Shown in pieces: positions 1 through 5,302 of a DNA stretch of 5,302 nt. Position 1 is the stretch's first letter. The number at the start of each line of letters is the position of its first letter. The notes under the pieces were generated by a model. That model saw only the letters and a list, made by a program, of their open reading frames with translations, ran no database searches and was not told where the DNA came from. Position numbers and translations under genes: made by a program. The stretch spans positions 1 through 5,302 of the forward strand of contig CALWXY010000127.1 in NCBI GenBank assembly GCA_944385595.1. The letters are read 5' to 3'. This DNA comes from an uncultured Oscillospiraceae bacterium. GTDB lineage: Bacteria; Bacillota; Clostridia; Oscillospirales; Oscillospiraceae.

Positions 1-244
1 CACCGTGCTTGAGACTGGCTTTGACGTCAATCGCGGCAACTTTGTGCGAATCGAGCACTCCGACGGCCTCGTCACACTCTACGCCCAGATGAGTGAGATT
101 GCCGTCGCCGCCGGCGACGCCGTCGAGGCCGGGGAGCAGATAGGCTCCGTCGGCAACACCGGCTACAGCACCGGCGCGCATCTCCACCTCGGGCTGGAAA
201 AGGACGGCGAGTACGCCGACCCCGCGTCCCTGTTTGCCGATTGA
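1..244 (+). CDS. M23-family (LytM-fold) peptidase-like protein, C-terminal fragment
   Basis: This is the last 80 codons of a gene whose start lies left of the window; the first full codon is at base 2 and the TGA stop is 242-244. The fragment matches the second half of a LytM/M23 domain. A strand reading NFVRIEHSDG is followed by LVTLYAQMS, then the biotinyl-like turn GDAVEAGEQIGSVGNTG, then STGAHLHLGL with the family HxH motif (His codons 179-181 and 185-187), and a DPASLF tail that usually ends these domains. Family members are zinc endopeptidases that cut peptidoglycan cross-bridges or peptides outside the membrane; some are inactive scaffolds, such as SpoIIQ. The first zinc-binding motif (HxxxD) would lie upstream and cannot be checked. 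The usual YAH histidine is Gln here (codon 86-88), so activity is uncertain. The N-terminal architecture (signal peptide, membrane anchor, coiled coil) is unknown. A GTG at 5-7 is probably an internal valine, because the fold needs upstream sequence. Confidence 0.85.
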   Translation, partial: TVLETGFDVNRGNFVRIEHSDGLVTLYAQMSEIAVAAGDAVEAGEQIGSVGNTGYSTGAHLHLGLEKDGEYADPASLFAD

Positions 245-255
245 TAACCGCTCTC

Positions 256-293
256 AGCCGTCGGAAGGCTCTGCCTTCCGGCGGCTTTTCTTC
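256..293 (+). terminator. Rho-independent terminator after the M23 gene
   Basis: A 14-bp stem pairs 256-269 with 273-286, with one G-T wobble (261/281) and a 3-base loop (270-272). It is followed by the T-rich run TTTTCTTC overlapping the stem end. It starts 11 bases after the stop of the M23 gene and is G+C-rich in the stem, as expected of an intrinsic terminator. It should end the peptidase transcript just before the next promoter. Confidence 0.92.
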
Positions 294-294
294 G

Positions 295-323
295 TTGACG
301 GAGTGCGCGGCGGGGGATATAAT
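295..323 (+). promoter_or_regulatory. SigA/sigma-70 type promoter for the helicase gene
   Basis: The -35 box TTGACG (295-300, 5 of 6 to consensus) and the -10 box TATAAT (318-323, 6 of 6) are separated by exactly 17 bp. The expected transcription start is near 330, giving a leader of roughly 20 nt before the ATG at 353. The -35 box begins at the tail of the preceding terminator's T-rich run, so terminator and promoter are packed back to back. No operator-like palindrome is evident around the boxes, which suggests constitutive expression. Confidence 0.88.
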
Positions 324-342
324 AGTCGCTATCACGATGTTT

Positions 343-347
343 GGAGA
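343..347 (+). promoter_or_regulatory. Ribosome binding site that fixes the helicase start
   Basis: GGAGA at 343-347 lies 5 bases before ATG 353-355. A TTG at 341 is in frame and would add four residues, but it overlaps this site and has no Shine-Dalgarno sequence of its own. The ATG at 353 is therefore the better start. Confidence 0.75.
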
Positions 348-352
348 CGGCG

Positions 353-2443
353 ATGGATTTCTCACGCTTCAAAAGCGAATACCCCGTGGTGCTCGACGAG
401 CAGCAGGAGGCCGCGGTGCAGGCCGTGGACGGCCCCGCGCTGCTGCTCGCCGTGCCCGGCAGCGGCAAGACGACCACGCTGGTGACAAGGCTCGGCTATA
501 TGCTGCATGTGCGCGGCATAGCGCCGGAGCGCATACTCACAATGACCTACACCGTCGCCGCCGAGCGCGACATGCGAAGCCGCTACGCCGTGATTTTCGG
601 CGATGACGAGGCGCAGCGCCTTGAGTTCCGCACGATTAACGGCGTGTGCAGCCGCATAATCCGCCACTACGAGCGCAAGCTCGGGCGCAGCGCCTTCGAC
701 CTTCTGGAGGACGGTGCGCGCAAAAGCGCCATAGTCGCCGAGCTGCTGCGCTCGCGCAGCCGCGAGTTTGTCTCGGAGAGCGCGATAAAAGCCGCCCAGA
801 CCGCGCTGACCTACGCCAAAAACCAGATGCTCACCGACAAAGAATTGGAGAGCGTGGAGGTCGAGGGCGTCGACTTCCCGCCGCTGTTCCGCGCCTACTG
901 CAAGCTGCTGCGCGAGAGGCGGCTGATGGATTTCGACGACCAGATGGTCTACGCCCGGCGCATACTGCTGCAATACCCCGATATACTCGCCGATTTTCAG
1001 GCGAGATACAGCCACTTTTGCGTCGACGAGGCGCAGGACACCTCCAAAATCCAGCACTCGGTCATCCGCCTGCTGGCCTCTCACAGCCGCAATATCTTCA
1101 TGGTCGGCGACGAGGATCAGAGCATATACGGCTTCCGCGCAGCGTATCCGCAGGCGCTCACCGGCTTCGACAGCGTATACCCGGACGCGAAGGTTCTGTA
1201 CATGGAGCGCAACTACCGCTCCGGCGAGGCCATAGTCCGCATGGCCGACGAATTCATACAGAAAAACCGCAGCCGCCGCCCCAAGCAGATGCGCGCGGCG
1301 CGCGGCGGCGGGGAAGTGCGGGAGATACAGGTCTTTGACCGCCAGCAGCAGTACTCGCTGCTCTGCAGTATGGCGCGCGGCTGCGGCAGAGAGACGGCTG
1401 TACTCTACCGCGACAACGACAGCGCCATCCCGCTCATCGACAGGCTTGAGCGCCTCGGCATGCCGTACCGCAGCCGCCAGCTCGACAGCCTGTTTTTCAG
1501 CAACCGCGTCGTGCGCGATATAAGCGACATCATCCGCTTCGCCATGAATCCGAAAAACGGCGAGCTGTTTTTGAATATCTACTACAAGCTCTCCTCCGGA
1601 GTGAGCAAGGCCGCGGCGCTGGAGGCGGCGGACGGCGCGGAGTATGAGAGCGCCACCATATTTGAGCGCATCGCCGCCATGCCGGGCGTCTCCGGCTGGA
1701 CGAAGCGCCAGTGCCTCGCGCTGCGCACGCACCTCGCGAATCTGCTCGGCGACAGCGCCGACAGGGCGGTCTACCGCATAGTCCACTTCATGGGCTACGG
1801 CTCATATCTGGAGGACAGGGGCGGCGACCTCACCAAGGCGGAGCTGCTCGAGGCGCTCGGCGCGATGGAGCCAAGCCCCGCGCGCCTGCTCGAGCGGCTG
1901 GAAGAGCTGCAAACCATAGTAAGGCGCGGCTCCGGCGAGAGCCGCTGCCCGTTCATTCTCTCGACCATACACTCCAGCAAAGGGCTTGAGTACGACCGCG
2001 TCGTGCTCATGGACGTCGCCGATGGGCTGCTGCCCAAGGCCGTGCCGGGCGCGGGCGCACCTCAGGACGAGCTGGACGCCTACGAGGAGGAGCGCAGGCT
2101 GTTTTATGTCGGGATGACGAGGGCAAAAAACGAGCTGGACGTCATCACATTCAAAAAGCAGGACATGCCGTCAACATTCTCCGAAGAGCTGTTTCCCCGG
2201 GAAAAGCCCGCCGAGCCGCAGGGCAGGAAGCTGCGCGCCGCGCCGCTCGCGCCGAAGCCGCGCGCGATTCCGGACACCGGGGGCTACGTCCCCGGCGCGA
2301 GGGTGCGCCACGGCTCGTTCGGCGAGGGCGTCATACTGTCTCGCAGCGGCGACATCGCCAACGTGGCGTTCGAGAGCGGGAGGACGGTGCGCCTCTCCAT
2401 ATCGGCGGCGCTGAAAGCCCGCAAGCTCAGTCTCGCGCGCTGA
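353..2443 (+). CDS. UvrD/PcrA-like superfamily 1A ATP-dependent DNA helicase
   Basis: Predicted cytoplasmic 3'-5' DNA helicase of 696 residues, slightly shorter than typical PcrA/UvrD (about 720-740). Motifs in order: Q-motif-like LDEQQEAAV (14-22), Walker A PGSGKTTT (35-42), motif Ia ILTMTYTVAAERDM (about 61-74), a divergent Ib RTINGVC (93-99), motif II VDEAQD (224-229), motif III VGDEDQSIYGFR (251-262), motif IV NYRS (287-290), motif V TIHSSKGLE (538-546) and motif VI EEERRLFYVGMTRAK (578-592). The last 50 residues (GARVRHGSFGEG onward, from 648) resemble the Tudor-like C-terminal domain of PcrA/UvrD, which contacts RNA polymerase in well-studied homologues. Such enzymes act in nucleotide-excision and mismatch repair, in clearing recombinase filaments and in transcription-coupled repair. 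The usual TFHS at motif Ib is replaced, so this may be a second clostridial UvrD-type helicase rather than the main PcrA; I therefore give no symbol. It has its own promoter and is probably monocistronic apart from read-through into the next gene. Stop TGA is 2441-2443. Confidence 0.95.
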   Translation: MDFSRFKSEYPVVLDEQQEAAVQAVDGPALLLAVPGSGKTTTLVTRLGYMLHVRGIAPERILTMTYTVAAERDMRSRYAVIFGDDEAQRLEFRTINGVCSRIIRHYERKLGRSAFDLLEDGARKSAIVAELLRSRSREFVSESAIKAAQTALTYAKNQMLTDKELESVEVEGVDFPPLFRAYCKLLRERRLMDFDDQMVYARRILLQYPDILADFQARYSHFCVDEAQDTSKIQHSVIRLLASHSRNIFMVGDEDQSIYGFRAAYPQALTGFDSVYPDAKVLYMERNYRSGEAIVRMADEFIQKNRSRRPKQMRAARGGGEVREIQVFDRQQQYSLLCSMARGCGRETAVLYRDNDSAIPLIDRLERLGMPYRSRQLDSLFFSNRVVRDISDIIRFAMNPKNGELFLNIYYKLSSGVSKAAALEAADGAEYESATIFERIAAMPGVSGWTKRQCLALRTHLANLLGDSADRAVYRIVHFMGYGSYLEDRGGDLTKAELLEALGAMEPSPARLLERLEELQTIVRRGSGESRCPFILSTIHSSKGLEYDRVVLMDVADGLLPKAVPGAGAPQDELDAYEEERRLFYVGMTRAKNELDVITFKKQDMPSTFSEELFPREKPAEPQGRKLRAAPLAPKPRAIPDTGGYVPGARVRHGSFGEGVILSRSGDIANVAFESGRTVRLSISAALKARKLSLAR

Positions 2444-2472
2444 TTGACCGCACACGAATCAGAGCTTATAAT
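2444..2472 (+). promoter_or_regulatory. SigA/sigma-70 type promoter for the adh-bcp-yaaA-trmH-like cluster
   Basis: The -35 box TTGACC (2444-2449, 5 of 6) and the -10 box TATAAT (2467-2472, 6 of 6) are 17 bp apart. The -35 starts at the base right after the helicase TGA. Transcription is expected to begin at about 2478-2480, only 11-13 nt before the ATG at 2491. The AGGGGGA Shine-Dalgarno sequence (2478-2484) would then lie at the very 5' end of the mRNA. The -10 region also contains the 8-base palindrome ATAATTAT (2468-2475). Confidence 0.85.
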
Positions 2473-2490
2473 TATCGAGGGGGACTGAAC

Positions 2491-3534
2491 ATGCTCGCAT
2501 ACACATACATGTCGCCGGGGCGCTTCGAGCTTATCGAAAAGCCCAAACCGAAGCCGCTGCACCCGCGCGACGCCATAGTCAAAGTCACGCTCAGCAGCAT
2601 ATGCACCAGCGACCTGCACATAAAGCACGGCTCCGTGCCTCGCGCCGTACCCGGCATCACCGTCGGGCACGAGATGGTCGGCGTCGTCGAGGAGCTGGGC
2701 AAGGCCGTCACCGGCCTCAGGCCCGGCGACAGGGTGACCGTGAACGTCGAGACCTTCTGCGGCAGCTGCTTTTTCTGCAAAAACGGCTGGGTCAACAACT
2801 GCACCGACGAAAACGGCGGCTGGGCGCTCGGCTGCCGCATTGACGGCGGCCAGGCGGAATACGTCCGCGTCCCATACGCCGACCAGGGGCTGAACCGCAT
2901 ACCCGACGGCGTCTCGGATATGCAGGCCCTGCTCGTCGGCGACGTTCTCGCCACCGGCTACTGGGCGGCGAAGATATCCGAAATCCGCCCCGGCGACACC
3001 GTGCTCGTCATAGGCGCCGGCCCCACGGGCATATGCGCCATGCAGTGCGCGCGGCTGTATTCACCGGCGAATATCGTCGTCTGCGACGCCGACGCGAGCC
3101 GCCTCGAGTTTGTCCGAGAGCGCTGGCCGGAGGTGCACACGGCGCGCCCCGACAGTGCGGAGTCTCTGCTGGCAAGGCTCAGCGCCCACGGCGGCGCGGA
3201 CTGCGTCATGGAGGTCGCCGGTACGCCGGAGAGCTTCCGCATGGCGTGGCAGCTCGCGCGGCCGAACGCCGTCGTCACCGTCGTCGCACTGTACGACGGC
3301 GCGCAGACCCTGCCGCTGCCGGATATGTACGGCAAAAATCTCACCTTCAAAACCGGCGGCGTCGACGGCTGCAACTGCGCCGAGACGCTGCGCCTCATAG
3401 CCGAAGGCAAGCTCGACACCACTCCGCTCATCACCCACAGCTATCCGCTCAGCCGCATAGCCGAGGCCTACGAGCTGTTCGAGGCCCGCCGCGACGGCGT
3501 CATGAAAGTCGCAATCACACCCGATAATCAGTAA
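2491..3534 (+). CDS. Zinc-dependent medium-chain alcohol dehydrogenase
   Basis: A complete 347-residue cytoplasmic oxidoreductase of the MDR (zinc alcohol dehydrogenase) family, normal in length. The GroES-like N-terminal domain has likely catalytic zinc ligands Cys38 (in CTSDLH), His60 (in GHE) and Asp151 (in GDVLATGYWAA). This Cys/His/Asp set resembles that of Thermoanaerobacter secondary alcohol dehydrogenase. A structural zinc lobe is intact: Cys90, Cys93, Cys96 and Cys104 in the canonical spacing. The Rossmann domain carries GAGPTG (175-180), and the second strand ends in VVCDAD (Asp199), which favours NAD+ over NADP+. The C-terminal part has the usual GKLDTTPLITHSYPLSRIAEAYELF-type ending (split here by normal family variation). 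The likely reaction is reversible oxidation of a primary or secondary alcohol or polyol; the substrate cannot be read from sequence. ATG 2491 has a strong Shine-Dalgarno sequence 6 bases upstream. It is the first gene of the cluster and 9 of its 16 isoleucine codons are ATA. Confidence 0.93.
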   Translation: MLAYTYMSPGRFELIEKPKPKPLHPRDAIVKVTLSSICTSDLHIKHGSVPRAVPGITVGHEMVGVVEELGKAVTGLRPGDRVTVNVETFCGSCFFCKNGWVNNCTDENGGWALGCRIDGGQAEYVRVPYADQGLNRIPDGVSDMQALLVGDVLATGYWAAKISEIRPGDTVLVIGAGPTGICAMQCARLYSPANIVVCDADASRLEFVRERWPEVHTARPDSAESLLARLSAHGGADCVMEVAGTPESFRMAWQLARPNAVVTVVALYDGAQTLPLPDMYGKNLTFKTGGVDGCNCAETLRLIAEGKLDTTPLITHSYPLSRIAEAYELFEARRDGVMKVAITPDNQ

Positions 3535-3540
3535 AGGAGG
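3534..3540 (+). promoter_or_regulatory. Near-perfect ribosome binding site for bcp
   Basis: AAGGAGG lies 6 bases before ATG 3547 and shares its first base with the TAA stop of the dehydrogenase (3532-3534). This is a full-strength Shine-Dalgarno site and suggests that Bcp is translated efficiently within the cluster. Confidence 0.85.
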
Positions 3541-3546
3541 AGCAAC

Positions 3547-4008
3547 ATGCTCGAAGTCGGAACAAAAGCGCCTGATTTCACCCTCAGCGACAAGGACGGC
3601 AACGCCGTCAGCCTCTCGGATTTCAGGGGCAAAAAAGTCATCCTGTATTTTTACCCCAAGGACAACACCCCCGGCTGCTCGCGTCAGGCGCAGGGCTTTG
3701 CCGCGCTCAATGCGGAGCTGGAGGGCAAAAACGCCGTCGTCATCGGCATAAGCAAGGACTCCGCCGCCTCGCACAAGAAATTCGCTCAGAAATACGAGCT
3801 GCCGTTCCTGCTGCTCTCCGACCCGGAGCTTCAGGCCATCCAGGCCTACGGCGTCTGGCAGGAGAAAAAGCTCTACGGCAAGGTCAGCATGGGCGTCGTG
3901 CGCTCGACCTACGTCATCGACGAGAACGGCGTCATCGAAAAGGCCATGCCCAAGGTCAAGCCCGACTCAAACGCCGTCGACGTGCTGGCATATCTGGCGG
4001 GGGAATAA
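3547..4008 (+). CDS. bcp: Bcp/PrxQ-type peroxiredoxin (thiol peroxidase)
   Basis: A complete 153-residue peroxiredoxin of the usual Bcp length, with a thioredoxin fold and no signal peptide. It reduces hydrogen peroxide and organic hydroperoxides in the cytoplasm, normally recycled by thioredoxin. The start KAPDFTLSDKDGNAVSLSDF is characteristic of the AhpC/TSA family. The active-site pattern PxxxTxxC is Pro37, Thr41 and peroxidatic Cys44 in YPKDNTPGCS, and the supporting Arg119 is in VVRSTYVID. Many Bcp proteins have a resolving Cys five residues after the peroxidatic one (TPGCTxEAC). Here that place is Gln49 and the protein has no other cysteine, so it should work by a 1-Cys mechanism and need an external thiol. 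It follows the dehydrogenase by 12 bases and precedes yaaA by 5, so it is surely co-transcribed. Only 1 of its 6 isoleucine codons is ATA, unlike its neighbours, which hints at higher expression. Confidence 0.95.
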   Translation: MLEVGTKAPDFTLSDKDGNAVSLSDFRGKKVILYFYPKDNTPGCSRQAQGFAALNAELEGKNAVVIGISKDSAASHKKFAQKYELPFLLLSDPELQAIQAYGVWQEKKLYGKVSMGVVRSTYVIDENGVIEKAMPKVKPDSNAVDVLAYLAGE

Positions 4009-4013
4009 GTCCT

Positions 4014-4781
4014 GTGCTCATAATCATCTCACCGGCCAAGAAAATGCGCGTCGACACCGACTCGCTCGCGTGGCGCGGCCTGCCGCATTTCATCGACAGG
4101 GCGGAGGAGCTGCGCGCGGCGCTGCTCGGCATGGACTACGACGATTTGAAAAAGCTCTGGAACTGCAGCGACGCCATTGCCCGCCGCAGCTTCGAGCAGC
4201 TGCACGAGACGGATTTGCGCCGGAACCTCACCCCCGCGATACTCTCCTATGTGGGCATACAGTATCAGTACATGGCTCCCGGCGTGTTCACGCAGGACGA
4301 GTTCGAGTACATTCAGGCTCACCTTCGCATACTCTCCGGCTTCTACGGCGTGCTGCGGCCTTTCGACGGCGTCGCGCCGTACCGCCTCGAGATGCAGGCT
4401 CGGCTCGCCGCCGGTGGAGCCAAAGACCTCTACGGCTACTGGAGCGGCGATATCGCCGCGCGGCTGCTCGCCGAGAGCAGCTGCATAGTCGACCTCGCGT
4501 CCAAAGAGTACAGCCTCTGCCTCACCCGGCACTCCGGCGAGGCGAGGGTGGTGAGCTGCGTGTTCGGCGAGGAGATTGGCGGCAAGGTCGTCGAAAAAGG
4601 CACGCTCTGCAAAATGGCGCGCGGCGAGATGGTGCGCTTTCTCGCCGAGACCGGCGCCGAAGCCCCGGAGGCCATGCGCGCTTTCGCGCGGCTCGGCTAT
4701 GAGTTCTCGCCGGAGCACTCCGGCGCCGACAGCTATGTGTTCATAAACTCCGGAAAGGGGAGGGCGAATGAGAGTAATTGA
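4014..4781 (+). CDS. yaaA: Peroxide-stress protein YaaA (DUF328/UPF0246)
   Basis: A complete 255-residue member of the YaaA family (E. coli YaaA is about 258). Family signatures: the N-terminus MLIIISPAKKM, which lines up with the E. coli start MLILISPAK; LRILSGFYGVLRPFDG (104-119) followed by PYRLEM (122-127); KDLYGYW (137-143); DLASKEY (160-166); and KMARGEMVRFL (200-210). In E. coli, YaaA is induced by OxyR and lowers intracellular unincorporated iron during hydrogen peroxide stress, protecting DNA and proteins. The biochemical activity is not settled; structural work on the family suggested DNA binding. The start is GTG 4014: it gives the conserved N-terminus and has GGGGGA (3999-4004) 9 bases upstream, within the end of bcp. 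It lies 5 bases after bcp and overlaps the next gene by 14. Pairing with a peroxidase agrees with a role in oxidative stress. Confidence 0.93.
   Translation: MLIIISPAKKMRVDTDSLAWRGLPHFIDRAEELRAALLGMDYDDLKKLWNCSDAIARRSFEQLHETDLRRNLTPAILSYVGIQYQYMAPGVFTQDEFEYIQAHLRILSGFYGVLRPFDGVAPYRLEMQARLAAGGAKDLYGYWSGDIAARLLAESSCIVDLASKEYSLCLTRHSGEARVVSCVFGEEIGGKVVEKGTLCKMARGEMVRFLAETGAEAPEAMRAFARLGYEFSPEHSGADSYVFINSGKGRANESN
4757..4764 (+). promoter_or_regulatory. Ribosome binding site for the SpoU-family gene, inside yaaA
   Basis: GGGGAGGG lies 3 bases before ATG 4768 (GGAGG core 4 bases away), slightly closer than usual. It sits inside the last codons of yaaA, so translation of the next gene is probably coupled to that of yaaA. 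Confidence 0.7.
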
Positions 4782-5302
4782 GATAGCGGGGCTTGACGCC
4801 CCGGAGCTGCGCGCCTATTCCCAGCTCACCAACGCCCAGCTCCGCAGCAGGCTTGAGCCGGAGAGCGGCATCTTTATAGCCGAGAGCACCAAGGTCATCG
4901 CCTCGGCGCTCGCAGCGGGCTGCCGCCCGCTCTCGTTTCTCACCGAGCGCAAGCACCTCGCGTGGATAGATGAGCTGCTGCCGGAGGCATACGCCGATTT
5001 GCCGGTATACACAGCTGACAGGGAGGTGCTGGCCGGCCTCACCGGCTACACGCTGACGCGCGGCGTCCTCTGCGAGATGCGCCGTCCGGCGCTGCCCGGC
5101 CTTGAGGAGCTCTGCGCCGGGGCGCGGCGCATTGCCGTGCTCGAGAACATCACCGACGCCACCAACGTCGGTGCAATCTTCCGCTCCGCCGCGGCGCTCG
5201 GTATGGACGCCGTGCTGGTCACGCCGTCCTGCTGCGACCCGCTCTACCGCCGCGCCGTGCGAGTCAGCATGGGCACGGTGTTCCAGATTCCGTGGACGCA
5301 GA
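4768..5302 (+). CDS. SpoU/TrmH-family RNA 2'-O-methyltransferase, N-terminal part (cut by window end)
   Basis: An open frame of 178 codons that runs off the right edge; full proteins of this type are about 260-270 residues. It methylates a ribose 2'-OH in rRNA or tRNA using S-adenosylmethionine. The N-terminal part contains GIFIAESTKVIASALAAG (34-51), the SpoU substrate-binding region. The catalytic SPOUT (knotted) domain begins with motif 1, ENITDATNVGAIFRSAAALG (126-145), including the conserved Asn133 and Arg138. Motif 2 begins at CCDPLYRRAVRVSMGTVF (155-172). Motif 3, which completes the knot and cofactor pocket, lies beyond the window. The exact target nucleotide (RlmB-, TrmH- or TsnR-like) cannot be told. 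ATG 4768 is preceded by GGGGAGGG and overlaps the end of yaaA by 14 bases, a typical coupled arrangement. No other in-frame start is as well placed. Confidence 0.93.
   Translation, partial: MRVIEIAGLDAPELRAYSQLTNAQLRSRLEPESGIFIAESTKVIASALAAGCRPLSFLTERKHLAWIDELLPEAYADLPVYTADREVLAGLTGYTLTRGVLCEMRRPALPGLEELCAGARRIAVLENITDATNVGAIFRSAAALGMDAVLVTPSCCDPLYRRAVRVSMGTVFQIPWTQ

Noticed and set aside
341..352. In-frame TTG start four codons before the helicase ATG
   Set aside because: It has no Shine-Dalgarno sequence and overlaps the GGAGA site that serves the ATG at 353.
337..606. ATG at 337 opening an out-of-frame reading frame just after the predicted transcription start
   Set aside because: It overlaps the helicase start in another frame, has no Shine-Dalgarno sequence and its translation is arginine-rich shadow sequence.
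362..1786. A 474-codon open frame on the - strand opposite the helicase gene
   Set aside because: It is a mirror of the G+C-rich codon pattern of the helicase. Its translation is low-complexity, rich in Ala, Val, Arg and His, with no recognisable domain, while the + strand shows the helicase motifs.
2444..2490. Search for a terminator between the helicase and the dehydrogenase
   Set aside because: No stable hairpin followed by a T-run is present; the gap is filled by the promoter and ribosome binding site, so read-through from the helicase is possible.
3061..3774. A 237-codon open frame on the - strand spanning the dehydrogenase-bcp junction
   Set aside because: It runs across two well-supported + strand genes and their junction, shows no family motif and is explained by codon bias.
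4029..4718. A 229-codon open frame on the - strand within yaaA
   Set aside because: It is antisense to a strongly conserved family protein and has no motif or plausible ribosome binding site that I can see.
1..5302. Mobile element, CRISPR array, tandem repeat, tRNA or defence system
   Set aside because: No inverted-repeat ends, transposase motifs, regularly spaced repeats or tRNA-like folds were seen; all sequence is accounted for by ordinary chromosomal genes and short intergenic signals.

Overview
The window is an ordinary, gene-dense stretch of bacterial chromosome. It carries five protein-coding genes, all on the + strand: one cut at the left edge, one cut at the right edge, three complete. 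The sequence is G+C-rich by eye. The Shine-Dalgarno sites are strong and Firmicutes-like, the two promoters are near-consensus SigA/sigma-70 type, and isoleucine is often encoded by ATA despite the G+C richness. Protein style and these features together suggest a G+C-rich clostridial bacterium, perhaps an Oscillospirales-like gut anaerobe. That placement is an inference and was not tested by any search.

Left part (1-352): the C-terminal end of an M23-type (LytM-fold) peptidase-like protein, then a strong rho-independent terminator. A near-perfect promoter follows directly (TTGACG, 17 bp, TATAAT). Together they separate the peptidase transcript from what follows.

Middle (353-2443): a complete superfamily 1A, UvrD/PcrA-like DNA helicase of 696 residues. 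It has the main helicase motifs and a C-terminal Tudor-like segment. No terminator follows it.

Right part (2444-5302): a second near-perfect promoter (TTGACC, 17 bp, TATAAT) begins at the base after the helicase stop codon. It should drive a tight cluster: a zinc-dependent medium-chain alcohol dehydrogenase, a Bcp/PrxQ-type thiol peroxidase, a YaaA (DUF328) peroxide-stress protein, and a SpoU/TrmH-family RNA 2'-O-methyltransferase that runs off the window. Junctions are +12 nt, +5 nt and a 14-nt overlap, so co-transcription is very likely. Bcp destroys peroxides, while YaaA in E. coli limits the free iron that drives Fenton damage. Their adjacency suggests a small peroxide-defence module inside a housekeeping operon.

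I found no mobile element, CRISPR array, rRNA, tRNA or convincing new system. The points most worth a second look are the peroxide-defence gene pair with a possible PerR-like half-site in its promoter, the very short predicted leader at that promoter, the single-cysteine Bcp, and a substituted active-site histidine in the M23 fragment.
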